Below are positions 42,823-51,161 of a stretch of 64,000 nt of DNA, piece by piece (positions within the stretch are counted from its first letter, which is position 1; every line of letters begins with the position of its first letter). The stretch is from contig JAYFPE010000048.1 in assembly GCA_034928145.1 (NCBI GenBank), positions 1-64,000 on the forward strand. Direction: 5' to 3'. The notes under the pieces are model-generated. The model worked only from the letters and a program-made list of their open reading frames with translations, ran no database searches and was not told the origin of the DNA. The position numbers and the translations under genes are program-made. Source of the DNA: Pelethousia sp034928145. GTDB taxonomy: Bacteria > Bacillota > Clostridia > Christensenellales > CAG-138.

Positions 42823-43494
42823 ATGACGTTTAACGATATTTTTAAGAGCAGCTTTTTGGAATCAGCCGTGGAATTCTCCCTGCTGGATGTGGCCCTGGCC
42901 CTGGGGCTCTCATTTTGCATCGGCCTATTCATCTTTTATGTGTATAAAAAGACTTTCGCGGGGGTGATGTACTCCGCTTCCTTCGGTGTTTCCATCCTGG
43001 CCATGACGCTGATCACCACCCTTATCATCCTGGCGGTCACCTCGAATATTGTGCTTTCGCTGGGCATGGTGGGCGCGCTTTCCATCGTGCGCTTCCGCAC
43101 GGCCGTGAAGGAGCCGCTGGATATCGCCTTCCTATTTTGGGCCATCTCGGCGGGCATCGTCACCGGCGCGGGCCTGCTGCCCCTGGCGGTGGTCGGCTCG
43201 CTGTTCATCGGCCTGATCCTCTTGATCTTCGTCAATAAAAAGAGTGCGGATACGCCGTATATCATCGTTTTGGATTTGGCCGACGACCAGGCTGAGACTG
43301 AGGCCGTGGCCATGATCCGCGCAAAAACCAAAAAGGCTCTCGTAAAGGCCAAGACTGTGGCCAAGAGCGGCATCGAGCTCACTGTGGAGGTGCGCCTGAT
43401 CGATATGTCCGCTAAGATTTTGAACGAGCTTTTAAGCGTGGAGGGCGTGAATAACGCCACCCTCGTCAGCTATAACGGCGATTACGCGGCCTGA
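42823..43494 (+). CDS. DUF4956 membrane protein
   Basis: A 223-residue protein. Four to five transmembrane helices lie in the first 140 residues, with the family block LGMVGALSIVRFRTAVKEPLDIAFLFWAISAGIVTGAG. A cytoplasmic alpha/beta domain of about 80 residues follows (TPYIIVLDLADDQAETEAVA to NNATLVSYNGDY). The function is not known. Its regular place beside VTC-type polymerases, and the charged RFR motif next to a membrane helix, suggest a channel or anchor that receives the product or holds the enzyme at the membrane; this is inference. It starts 22 bases after the VTC gene, with AGGAGG. Confidence 0.85.
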   Translation: MTFNDIFKSSFLESAVEFSLLDVALALGLSFCIGLFIFYVYKKTFAGVMYSASFGVSILAMTLITTLIILAVTSNIVLSLGMVGALSIVRFRTAVKEPLDIAFLFWAISAGIVTGAGLLPLAVVGSLFIGLILLIFVNKKSADTPYIIVLDLADDQAETEAVAMIRAKTKKALVKAKTVAKSGIELTVEVRLIDMSAKILNELLSVEGVNNATLVSYNGDYAA

Positions 43495-43514
43495 GCGCCA
43501 AGCGGGGTGAGAGG

Positions 43515-45500
43515 ATGATTGGCAGCAAACGGATCGGTATCGTCGTGGCGGCGGCGATGGCGTTCGCCCTGCTGGCCGTGGCCGCTTTGTATATACTGGG
43601 CGGCGCGGCCAAGGAAAGCGGCGCGCTGGAGAACGTGCCCGCCTATGCCTCGGAAGTTTTCGGCGCGGATATCATTTCCATCGAGATTTTGACGGACGAG
43701 GCGGATTGGCAGGAAATGCTGGATAACGCCATTTCCGAGCAGTTCATCATGGCGGATGTGATCGTCAACGGCACGAAATTCCAGGATGTGGGCGTGCGCC
43801 CCAAAGGCAATTCCAGCCTTACGCAGGTGGCGTCCTCAGAGAGCGACCGCTATAGCTTGCGCTTGCAGTTCGATGAATACATCAGCGGGCAGACCTGTTT
43901 CGGCCTGCAAAGCTTGGTTCTCAACAACATGCTGGGCGATAACACCTACATGAAGGAGTATATCTCCTATGACCTGATGCAAGCGGCGGGCATAAACGCC
44001 CCCTGCTTCGGCTTTGCCGATATCCAGGTGAATGGCGAGGCCTGGGGCCTGTATCTTGCGGTGGAGCTCTACAATGAAAGTTACGAGCAGCGGGTTTCGG
44101 GTGATACTTCCGGCATGCTTTATAACGTAAAGAGTATGGATATGGGCGGCAATGACGATGGCGATAACGCGGGCTTCAACGCTCCCGCCATGCGGGAAGG
44201 GGAGTTGGACTTGAGCAAGGGCGGCATGCCCGATGGTATGCCCGCAGCATCGGCCGGTGCTGCGGGTCTGAGCGAGGATCAAAGCGGCCAGCCCGCGCTC
44301 CCGGATGCGGATGGTGAAACGCGCGAGAGCACCCGCGCGGGCGGCATGGCCCGGGGCGGCGGCATGGGCGGCATGGGTTCGGGCGGGGGCAGCCTCGCGT
44401 ATACGGATGATAACTCTTCGAGCTACAGCGCCATCTTCAATAACGTGGTTGGCAAGGGGACACAGAGCGATTATCAAAAGGTTATCGAGGCGCTTAAAGC
44501 GCTCTCCGAGGGCCGCGAGCTGGAAGCCTATTTCGATGTGGATCAGATTTTGCGCTATTTTGCCGCCCACACCTTTGTGGTTAATCTGGATAGCTATTCT
44601 TCCGGCATGGCGCAGAATTATTACCTCTATGAGCTGGATGGAAAGCTTGCCATGCTGCCCTGGGATTATAATCTTGCCTGGGGCGGCTTCCAGAGCGGGG
44701 ACGCTGCCTCGGTGGTGAATTTCCCTATCGATACACCGGTGAGCGGCGTGGAGATGGCGGAGCGGCCCCTGCTCGACAAGCTGCTTTCTAATGCGGAATA
44801 TCTTGAAACCTACCACGGCTATTTGCAGCAACTGGTGGATGATTACTTTAGCGACGGCAAATTTGCGGCCAAGGTGAAAGAGTTGGACGTGCTGATTGGC
44901 GAATATGTGAAGAACGACTCCACCGCCTTTTGCACCTATGAGGAATATGAGGCGGCGGTCGAAGCCTTCATCACCTTAGGCGACCTGCGGGCACAGAGCG
45001 TAGAAGGCCAGCTTGTCGGCAGCGTGCCCAGCACCACGGCCGCGCAGGATGCCTATCCCGAGCTGCTCGTTTCTGCGCAAGGGCTGGATCTTTCCACCCT
45101 GGGCAGCATGATGGGCGGGCGGGGCGGCGATATGCCCGGGGCAGGCGGGGATGGGGATCAGAGCGGCTTTGCGGGCATGGGCGGCAATATGCCGGATGGC
45201 AGCGTAATGCGCCAGGCCATGGAGATTTTGCAGCAGGCAGGCGGCGAGTTGACGGACGAGGCCAAAGAGAAGCTCGCTGCCCTGGGCCTAACAGAGGAGC
45301 AGATACAGCATCTTGCCTCCTTTGGCAGCCGCCGGAACGGTGGCAACGCTCAGCCTGATGGCAACGCACCGGGCGGTAATGCGATGCCTGGCAGCACGCA
45401 GGCCGCCGCAGGCGCAAACGGCCTCCTATGGACGGCGATCGCCACCCTTTGCCTGCTTGGTGCGACAGGAATTATAGCAAAGACGAAACGCAAATTTTAG
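43515..45500 (+). CDS. CotH-family kinase-like protein, membrane-anchored
   Basis: A 661-residue surface protein. An N-terminal membrane helix (about 7-30) leads to a CotH domain with GVRPKGNSSLTQVASSESDR, LVLNNMLGDNTYMKEYISYD and VNGEAWGLYLAVELYNESYE. The late LAMLPWDYNLAWGGF is the acidic metal-binding block. CotH in Bacillus phosphorylates spore-coat proteins. The domain is split by a Gly/Met-rich low-complexity insert (about 225-300). Further Gly/Met/Asn-rich stretches follow near 530-570 and 600-640, and a final membrane helix with a KTKRKF tail may anchor it. It ends the VTC-DUF4956-CotH operon, 20 bases after the DUF4956 gene. Confidence 0.87.
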   Translation: MIGSKRIGIVVAAAMAFALLAVAALYILGGAAKESGALENVPAYASEVFGADIISIEILTDEADWQEMLDNAISEQFIMADVIVNGTKFQDVGVRPKGNSSLTQVASSESDRYSLRLQFDEYISGQTCFGLQSLVLNNMLGDNTYMKEYISYDLMQAAGINAPCFGFADIQVNGEAWGLYLAVELYNESYEQRVSGDTSGMLYNVKSMDMGGNDDGDNAGFNAPAMREGELDLSKGGMPDGMPAASAGAAGLSEDQSGQPALPDADGETRESTRAGGMARGGGMGGMGSGGGSLAYTDDNSSSYSAIFNNVVGKGTQSDYQKVIEALKALSEGRELEAYFDVDQILRYFAAHTFVVNLDSYSSGMAQNYYLYELDGKLAMLPWDYNLAWGGFQSGDAASVVNFPIDTPVSGVEMAERPLLDKLLSNAEYLETYHGYLQQLVDDYFSDGKFAAKVKELDVLIGEYVKNDSTAFCTYEEYEAAVEAFITLGDLRAQSVEGQLVGSVPSTTAAQDAYPELLVSAQGLDLSTLGSMMGGRGGDMPGAGGDGDQSGFAGMGGNMPDGSVMRQAMEILQQAGGELTDEAKEKLAALGLTEEQIQHLASFGSRRNGGNAQPDGNAPGGNAMPGSTQAAAGANGLLWTAIATLCLLGATGIIAKTKRKF

Positions 45501-45509
45501 CGTATATGT

Positions 45510-45540
45510 AAGGGGTCCCGCGCATCGCGCGGGACCCCTT
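45510..45540. terminator. Hairpin between convergent CotH and MFS genes
   Basis: A perfect 14-pair stem (45510-45523 with 45527-45540) and ATC loop. Only TT or AA flank it, so it is a strong stop structure without a proper U-tract. Confidence 0.7.
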
Positions 45541-45567
45541 AGCGTACTGGCGCCGGTTCGTTCTCCC

Positions 45568-46743
45568 TTAAACCGCATTCTTCTTGCCGATAAGCGCCAG
45601 CCGTTCCGTGCAGATAAAGAGCAGCGCCACGCAGGCGAGCAGCACGCCGGGCATCAGCGCAAAGGAAAGCCGCCCAAAAAGCTGGCCGAAAAGCGGGGCT
45701 ATGAAGGTACTGCCCATGTAGGCTGCGGCCATTTGCAGGCCCATGGCGGCCTGCGCATGTTCCTGGCCAAAGTTGAGGGGCGTTTGGTGCAGCATGGATG
45801 GAAAGATGGGTGCGAGGCCCAGGCCGGTGAGGCATAGCGCCGCAATGGCAAAGGGCGCGGGCAGGGGGAGCAGCATCAGGCCAAAGCCCAAGAGGGCCAG
45901 CAGCACGCCCAGGCGGATCATGGCTACGTTGCTGATCTTCATGGAAGCAAAGCCGCCGATCATGCGCCCTGCCGTGATGCCCAGGAAAAACAGCGATACC
46001 CAGCCCGCGGCGCTTTCGGGAGAAACGCCCTTCATCTTTACCAAGAAGCTAGCCGCCCACAGCGTCATGGAGCCTTCGGCGGAGGAATAAAGAAAAAAGG
46101 CGAGCAGGGCAAAAGCCGCCCCTCCGGCGTGCATGGACGCAAGCAGGCCCTTTTTATCGCGTATCGCTTTGCCTGTCTTGGCGGGCTGCAAGGCCGGGCG
46201 TTCGCGCTTCTTCCACATGGGCAGGGAGAAAAGCAGCAGCGCAACCAAGGCGAATTGGATCATGGCAATGCTGAAATAACCGCTGCGCCAGGCCCTCCCG
46301 CTTTGCACCAGCGCCGAGAGCAACGCCGGCCCCAGCATGGCGCCCACGCCCCAGGAGCAATGCAGCCAGTTCATATGCCTGGCCTCGTAATGCTCGGCTA
46401 CGAATTCGTTGAGCCCCGCATCCACAGCCCCCGCCCCTAGGCCCAAGGGCACGGCGAAAACGGGCAGCCAGGGGAAGGAGGGGGCGAAGGAAAAGCCCAG
46501 CAGCGCCAGCGCCGTCATGGCCACGCTGGCCACCATCACCCGGCCCGTGCCAAAGCGGCGGATGAGCCGGTGCGAAAAGAGACTGGAGATGATGGTAAAG
46601 CCGGAAATCAAAATGGAAACGAAACCCGCATTCCCCACGGGCACGCCGAATTCCGCGTTCATAATGGGCCAGGCGCTGCCCAGCAGCGAATCCGGCAGGC
46701 CCAGGCTGACAAAGGCCAAGTAGATCAAGGCTAAAAAGACCAT
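45568..46743 (-). CDS. Major facilitator superfamily transporter
   Basis: A 391-residue protein with twelve hydrophobic helices. The first is VFLALIYLAFVSLGLPDSLLGSAWP and the central cytoplasmic loop is KKRERPALQPAKTGKAIRDKKG. The sequence around GLPDSLLGSAWPIMNAEFGV is typical of the FucP/sugar-type group of MFS carriers in Bacillota. A ROK-family regulator lies 33 bases upstream on the same strand, which supports a sugar or sugar-derivative substrate. RBS GGAG is 8 bases before ATG 46743. Confidence 0.85.
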   Translation of the reverse strand: MVFLALIYLAFVSLGLPDSLLGSAWPIMNAEFGVPVGNAGFVSILISGFTIISSLFSHRLIRRFGTGRVMVASVAMTALALLGFSFAPSFPWLPVFAVPLGLGAGAVDAGLNEFVAEHYEARHMNWLHCSWGVGAMLGPALLSALVQSGRAWRSGYFSIAMIQFALVALLLFSLPMWKKRERPALQPAKTGKAIRDKKGLLASMHAGGAAFALLAFFLYSSAEGSMTLWAASFLVKMKGVSPESAAGWVSLFFLGITAGRMIGGFASMKISNVAMIRLGVLLALLGFGLMLLPLPAPFAIAALCLTGLGLAPIFPSMLHQTPLNFGQEHAQAAMGLQMAAAYMGSTFIAPLFGQLFGRLSFALMPGVLLACVALLFICTERLALIGKKNAV

Positions 46744-46776
46744 GTATGCGCTCCGTATGTTAAAATTATTGTTTTC

Positions 46777-47754
46777 CTAAAGCGCCTGTTGACAGGCGGC
46801 CAGCGCTTGCGCCAGCAGGCCCCGCATGATATCGGCGTCAAAATCCCCGTGGAAATCCAGCGCCGGGCAAAAGGCCGGGTCCAGCGCCTGGCGGATGGCT
46901 TCGCGCACATCCGCGGTAAAAAAATCGCCGTAGAGCACGAATCGCTGCGGGTCTGCCACGCAGCAGATCACCTGCATCAAGGCGGCCACGGCCGGGCCGA
47001 CTGCCAGCGGGTCGCCATAATCGAGAGCATGCCAGTCAATGCCAAGGGGCAGGCGCGCGATTTCTCCGGCGAAGCCCCGCGCGCCCTTGAGAGCTTTGCC
47101 CTCAATCAAAAGGGCTGCGCCCGGCCCGAAGCGCCGGGGGAAATACAGTCCGGCAGCGATCGCATCCGGCTCCAGGCCTTGGCCATAGCCCAGAAGCGCC
47201 GCGTTCACATCGTTCTCGAGCAGGGTGCGCAGCCCGTACTTGCTCTCGAACTGCGCAACGAAATTAAGACCCTCCAGCGCTTTATAATCATTGAAAAGGA
47301 TCACGCCGTCCTTCTCAACCCCGGGCAGGGAAACCGCCAGTATGCGAATGGCAGGGTATAGCCGCAAAGCTTCTCCCACAATAGCTTCGAAGCTTTCCGG
47401 GCGGATCGAACCGAATCTTTTCTCCGCTTGCCACACGGACGCGCCGTATAGATCGGCCACGCGGCCGCTTATCACCTGCGTCTCCCCTCGCGCCCGCGCG
47501 GAGAGCGCCAACACATAGGCATATTCCGCGTTGAAGGCATAGATTCTGGCGGGCCGCCCGCCGCGAGAGGGCGCGGATTCGCCGGGCAGCGCCTTGCCGC
47601 CCTCTACCAGAGCGGTCATAATGCTTCCCACCGTGGCCTGGCTCAAGCCCGCCCGCGCAGCCAGATCCTTCACGCTGGCAGATCTAAGGCCATATAGCGC
47701 GGATAGCACGGCTGCTACGTTGCTTTGTTTTACATCCAGCGCGTTAACTCCCAT
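46777..47754 (-). CDS. ROK-family transcriptional regulator
   Basis: A 325-residue regulator. The N-terminal winged helix is MGVNALDVKQSNVAAVLSAL, VKDLAARAGLSQATVGSIM. A ROK (sugar kinase-like) domain follows with AVSLPGVEKDGVIL, LENDVNAALLGYGQG and GFAGEIARLPLG. The Cys-rich zinc motif of sugar-phosphorylating ROK kinases is missing, so it should sense rather than phosphorylate a sugar. The start ATG 47754 is set by GGAGG 9 bases upstream; the frame stays open for 70 more codons through the promoter and is not coding there. It probably controls its own operon with the MFS gene. Confidence 0.88.
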   Translation of the reverse strand: MGVNALDVKQSNVAAVLSALYGLRSASVKDLAARAGLSQATVGSIMTALVEGGKALPGESAPSRGGRPARIYAFNAEYAYVLALSARARGETQVISGRVADLYGASVWQAEKRFGSIRPESFEAIVGEALRLYPAIRILAVSLPGVEKDGVILFNDYKALEGLNFVAQFESKYGLRTLLENDVNAALLGYGQGLEPDAIAAGLYFPRRFGPGAALLIEGKALKGARGFAGEIARLPLGIDWHALDYGDPLAVGPAVAALMQVICCVADPQRFVLYGDFFTADVREAIRQALDPAFCPALDFHGDFDADIMRGLLAQALAACQQAL

Positions 47755-47789
47755 CGCTATTAACCTCCGCCCGATTATTTTAGTAATTT

Positions 47790-47826
47790 TAATAAGTATT
47801 ATATTATCTATCGATCGTCTTGTCCA
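47790..47826 (-). promoter_or_regulatory. Promoter and candidate operator of the ROK-MFS operon
   Basis: On the minus strand: TGGACA (47826-47821), a 17-base spacer and a perfect TATAAT (47803-47798). An inverted repeat TAATA-AG-TATTA (47790-47801) overlaps the -10 and may be the ROK operator. Confidence 0.7.
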
Positions 47827-48021
47827 GCCCGGATTTGGCGTGCAAGGCCGGGCTTTCGGCAAGAAAAGCCAGTCTATGCGGCAGAAATGCGGCATTGTGG
47901 ACAATTCGCTTACATTTGGCAGCGAAAATGTGGTAAAATAATAGAACAGCGTGCGGTTTAACAAACGTAAGTCCGATTGTTAGCCGCCCGCTGCCTTAAT
48001 TTTGCATGAGGAGGGTGCTGT

Positions 48022-48309
48022 ATGGCTGCGCTCACGCGTTACTCGAACATCGAACTGTTGAATTTGCCGGATTGCAGGGACCTGCGTGAAAACGGCAAGT
48101 GTGCCCTGCTGAGTGTTCCCGCCTGCACGGGGGAGGGCTGCCCGTATTACCGTGAGAGGAGCAGCGTGGATTGCTCCTGGCAGCGGCTCTGCGCCCTCAA
48201 TGAAAAAACGCAGCAGCATATTGCACAAAAATATTACGGCGGCGCGCGGCCCTGGGCCCAGGAAGAGCAGCTGCGAAGGGGGGATGTTTCCCATGTACCA
48301 GGCGGGTGA
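48022..48309 (+). CDS. Small cysteine-rich protein of unknown function
   Basis: A 95-residue protein with six clustered cysteines: PDCRDLRENGKCALL, PACTGEGCPYY, VDCSWQRLC. The even spacing suggests a small metal-binding or FeS-binding fold. The C-terminal AQKYYGGARPWAQEE resembles endings I associate with small clostridial proteins of unknown role. ATG 48022 follows GAGGAGG. It overlaps the start of a CarD-like gene by 17 bases, so the two are co-translated. Confidence 0.75.
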   Translation: MAALTRYSNIELLNLPDCRDLRENGKCALLSVPACTGEGCPYYRERSSVDCSWQRLCALNEKTQQHIAQKYYGGARPWAQEEQLRRGDVSHVPGG

Positions 48310-48826
48310 TATCGTGATTTACGGCATGACGGGCGCGTGCAAGGTGCAAGAGGTTTCCTCCATGGCGCTGCCCGGCGCGGGGCGCAGTCAGCTCTACTAT
48401 ACGCTGATGCCGCTTTACCAGCGGCAATGCACCATCCACACGCCTGTGGATAATCCCAAAGTGGCCATGCGGCCCGCCATTTCCAAAGAAGAGGCGGAAA
48501 GGCTCATCGACCAGATCCCCTCGATCCAGGTTGAGCCTTACCACAGCTGGGCCAACAACGAGTGCACGGGGCATTATAACGCAACGCTGAAAAGCCACAA
48601 TTGTACGAATCTGTTGGAGCTCACCATGTCCATCTATGCAAAAAAGCAGGCGCTGGAGGGGAGCAAGCGCAAATTCGGCGTGGTAGATGAGCGGTATCTG
48701 CGCCAGGCGGAAGAGCTGCTTTTCGGCGAGCTGGCCGTGGCGCTGGAGTTGCATAGAGAAGAAGTCCCGGCCTATATCGCAGCCAGGCTGGAAACGTCGC
48801 AAAAAGTGGAAGGAGCGGAGCGGTGA
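48293..48826 (+). CDS. CarD-family transcription regulator
   Basis: A 177-residue protein. The N-terminal CarD/RID Tudor-like domain (MYQAGDIVIYGMTGACKVQE, QLYYTLMPLYQRQCTIHTPV) binds the RNA polymerase beta subunit in characterised members. The helical C-terminal domain (LLELTMSIYAKKQALEGSKR) would contact promoter DNA. I choose ATG 48293, with AAGGGGGG 9 bases upstream. It may set expression of vegetative or stress promoters. The next gene overlaps it by 4 bases (GTGA). Confidence 0.87.
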   Translation: MYQAGDIVIYGMTGACKVQEVSSMALPGAGRSQLYYTLMPLYQRQCTIHTPVDNPKVAMRPAISKEEAERLIDQIPSIQVEPYHSWANNECTGHYNATLKSHNCTNLLELTMSIYAKKQALEGSKRKFGVVDERYLRQAEELLFGELAVALELHREEVPAYIAARLETSQKVEGAER

Positions 48827-49164
48827 ATTTTCTTGGTAAAAAGGTCGTCCACAGCCGGTTCGGTACCGGCACAATCTCAAACCAAACACAAACCAATATC
48901 GAAGTCGATTTTGGAGGTGAATATGGCGTCAAAAAATTCGTTTATCCTTCGGTCTTCGGCGGGTTTTTAACCTTTACGGATCCCGCCTTGCAAACGCGGG
49001 CTGTGGAGCAGTTGCGGCTGGCGCGCGAAGGGGAGGCGGCCGAGCGGGAACGCCGCGCCCAGGAGGCCGAGAACAAGCGACTCGAAGAGCACCAGGCCCA
49101 GCTCGCGCAAAAACGCGCAAGCACTAAAAAACGCAGCCAGACCAAGTCGGCTACGAAAAAATAA
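48823..49164 (+). CDS. Small basic protein with SH3/Tudor-like N-terminus
   Basis: A 113-residue protein with two parts. The beta-rich N-terminus (VVHSRFGTGTISNQTQTNIE, VDFGGEYGVKKFVYPSVF) recalls the small barrel at the C-terminus of UvrD/PcrA helicases and CarD domains, which contacts RNA polymerase. The second part is a charged helix (about 65-100, rich in Arg/Glu/Gln) ending in a Lys/Ser/Thr tail. No named family is recognised. It starts at GTG 48823 within the CarD gene stop and ends before a terminator, so it is the third gene of this small operon. Confidence 0.75.
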   Translation: MNFLGKKVVHSRFGTGTISNQTQTNIEVDFGGEYGVKKFVYPSVFGGFLTFTDPALQTRAVEQLRLAREGEAAERERRAQEAENKRLEEHQAQLAQKRASTKKRSQTKSATKK

Positions 49165-49187
49165 GACGAAACATGCATAAATACCCA

Positions 49188-49216
49188 GGGCGGCTATCAG
49201 CCGCCCGCATTTTTTA
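49188..49216 (+). terminator. Rho-independent terminator after the CarD operon
   Basis: GGGCGGC (49188-49194) and GCCGCCC (49200-49206) pair around TATCA; TTTTTT follows at 49211. Confidence 0.92.
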
Positions 49217-49287
49217 ATAGGGATGTGATAACGCGTTAGATCGCCTGGCGGACGTGCGCGCACCCCGCCGCGATTGCAAAACGCCCC

Positions 49288-49842
49288 CTACTTGGCGATG
49301 AAGTTAAGGAATGCATTCGCCTGCTTTTCTAAATACGGCGCACTGGAAGTTAAGGCCAGCCTGCCTTGTGCGTCGAGTTGTTGCGTGGCGTTTGGGATGG
49401 TTAAGCGGGGCAAATTCATCACCCGCATGTTCAACAAGCTCAGCAGCATCACCAGATGGTCCTGGGCGCAAACGGTGCCACCCATGCCCGGGGAAATGCC
49501 GCTGATGGCTGCGGGCTTGCCGCCTAGCACCTGCCGCTCCGTTTGGCTGATGGGCCGGGAGAGCCAATCGATGAGGTTTTTGAGCACGCCGGGGAAGGAA
49601 TGGTTGTATTCCGGCGTAAAGAACCAGACCCCATCCGCAGCCTTAACGGCCTCCCGCGCGCGCCGCACGGCCTCTGGGGTCGGGTATTCGATATCCTGAT
49701 CCAAAAAGGGTACGTCCGCATAATGAAGCAGCTCGAATTCCGCCCGCTCTCCTATGACATTTTGCGCAGCCAGGGCCAACTGGCGGTTGAAGGAATCCTT
49801 GCGCAGGGAGCCGACGATGGCTACGATCTTCAGCTTTTCCAT
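49288..49842 (-). CDS. NADPH-dependent FMN reductase family protein
   Basis: A 184-residue flavodoxin-like reductase. KIVAIVGSLRKDSFNRQLAL is the FMN phosphate loop and VWFFTPEYNHSFPGVLKNLIDWLSRP the flavin-binding block that defines the family. Members reduce FMN, quinones, azo dyes or chromate; the substrate here is unknown. ATG 49842 is preceded by AAGGA. It is a single gene between convergent and divergent neighbours. Confidence 0.92.
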   Translation of the reverse strand: MEKLKIVAIVGSLRKDSFNRQLALAAQNVIGERAEFELLHYADVPFLDQDIEYPTPEAVRRAREAVKAADGVWFFTPEYNHSFPGVLKNLIDWLSRPISQTERQVLGGKPAAISGISPGMGGTVCAQDHLVMLLSLLNMRVMNLPRLTIPNATQQLDAQGRLALTSSAPYLEKQANAFLNFIAK

Positions 49843-49939
49843 GGTATTTCCCTGATCCTTTCTTCATATTTTACCTAAAGTATAGCAGCCTCTTCCTAAA
49901 AAGCCAAGCCGGAAGAACAGGCCGCCCGCCGCTTGGTTT

Positions 49940-50527
49940 CTAGAGAAATAAGGCGATGGCGCAATAGACCAATGCCAGGGCCATGGCCGTGTTGAGCGGC
50001 TTTGAATAGCGGGCGTAAAAGCCGCAGAAAAGGGAACCGAAAGCAGTCCAAAGCAGGCAGCTGCACAGGCCGCCCAGGGGGATGAGGGCTGCCTTGGCGG
50101 CGATGGCGGGCAGGGTGGTGAAATAGGGCAGGATATAGCTGGACATGGAGGTTAAGGCAAACAGCAGCAGCTTGGGATTGACAAATTGCAGCAGCAGGCC
50201 GTTGGCAAACGTGACGGAGCCGCCCACTTGGCCTTCCGCCGATTCGATATTGCCGCCGCGCCAGATCTTGTAGGCCAGGTACAGCATATATGCGGCTCCC
50301 AGCCCCAGCATGACGGGCTTGACGCCGGGCAGATAGTCTGTCAAAGCCTTGCTGAAAAGCCCGGCCAGGGCCATGATGATGCATTGGCCCAGCACCAGCC
50401 CGCCCATGAAGGGCAAGGTGCGGCGGAAGCCGAAGCGCACGCCGTTGCTCATTACGGTGAGGGTATTGGGGCCGGGCGTGATATCCACCACGGCGATATA
50501 GGTCAAAAACTGGGGCCAGCTGAACAT
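49940..50527 (-). CDS. LysE-family amino-acid exporter
   Basis: A 195-residue membrane protein with six helices. The N-terminal family block is VVDITPGPNTLTVMSNGVRFGFRR, and the conserved NPKLLLFALT lies midway. LysE/RhtB carriers export amino acids or related metabolites; the substrate is unknown. It begins 3 bases after the maf stop and is co-transcribed with it. Confidence 0.9.
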   Translation of the reverse strand: MFSWPQFLTYIAVVDITPGPNTLTVMSNGVRFGFRRTLPFMGGLVLGQCIIMALAGLFSKALTDYLPGVKPVMLGLGAAYMLYLAYKIWRGGNIESAEGQVGGSVTFANGLLLQFVNPKLLLFALTSMSSYILPYFTTLPAIAAKAALIPLGGLCSCLLWTAFGSLFCGFYARYSKPLNTAMALALVYCAIALFL

Positions 50528-50530
50528 AGC

Positions 50531-51100
50531 TTATATCCCCATAGGGCGGATGCCCAGCTTCGCAAGGGCGCGGTAAAGCTTGGGAACTGGCAGGCCGATG
50601 ACCGTGAAGTAGCAGCCCTCCACCCGCTCCACGAAGATGCCGCCCTTGCCCTGCACGCCGTAAGCGCCGGCCTTGTCCATCGGGTCCCCGGTCTTGATAT
50701 AGGCCCGGATCTCTTCATCCGAGAGGGGGGCGAAGGTTACCTCGGTAATATCGTGCAATACCTCGCGGCTGCCCGGGGCCAGCACGGCCAGGCCCGTGTA
50801 GACCGTGTGGATGCGGCCGCTGAGCGTGCGCAGGATTCGGTAAGCGTCCGCCTCATCCCGGGGCTTGCCGATGATCTTCCCATCCAGCCAAACGATGGTA
50901 TCCGCGCCTACCACGCAATCCGCCGGGCGCTGGGCGAAAACCGACTCCGCCTTGCGCAGGGCCAGCTTTTCCACATAAGCGCCGGGCTCCTCCAGGGGGA
51001 TATCCTCATCGGCTTCGCTGACGAGGGCGGTAAAGGGCAGGCCGATTAATTCGAAAAGTTCCCGCCGCCGGGGGGATTGAGAAGCCAGGATTAAGTCCAT
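50531..51100 (-). CDS. maf: Maf-type nucleotide pyrophosphatase
   Basis: A 189-residue house-cleaning enzyme that hydrolyses modified or non-canonical nucleotides such as dTTP/UTP derivatives. The conserved parts are MDLILASQSPRRRELFELIG, CVVGADTIVWLDGKIIGKP, ILRTLSGRIHTVYTGLAV and DKAGAYGVQGKGGIFVERVEG. I choose ATG 51100 because MDLILASQSPRR is the family start; the frame stays open 13 codons upstream. In many Bacillota maf sits beside mreBCD. Here it is divergent from mreB, with a repeat element between. Confidence 0.94.
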   Translation of the reverse strand: MDLILASQSPRRRELFELIGLPFTALVSEADEDIPLEEPGAYVEKLALRKAESVFAQRPADCVVGADTIVWLDGKIIGKPRDEADAYRILRTLSGRIHTVYTGLAVLAPGSREVLHDITEVTFAPLSDEEIRAYIKTGDPMDKAGAYGVQGKGGIFVERVEGCYFTVIGLPVPKLYRALAKLGIRPMGI

Positions 51101-51139
51101 AATAAAATACCTCGCGCGCGAATTTTGAATGCACGACAC

Positions 51140-51145
51140 ATTATA
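51140..51145 (-). promoter_or_regulatory. -10 element of the maf-lysE promoter
   Basis: A perfect TATAAT on the minus strand (51145-51140). The -35 region at the proper distance falls in the left terminal repeat of the element at 51162 and is only a weak match. Confidence 0.5.
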
Positions 51146-51161
51146 GAATATCTTAAGGCGC

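Noticed and set aside
44160..45420. Gly/Met-coding repeats in the CotH gene as a tandem DNA repeat or CRISPR
   Set aside because: The repeats are irregular codon-level low complexity within an open frame, with no fixed unit or spacers.
47755..47964. 70-residue N-terminal extension of the ROK regulator
   Set aside because: It crosses the promoter and operator region, and the ribosome binding site and helix-turn-helix start fit 47754.
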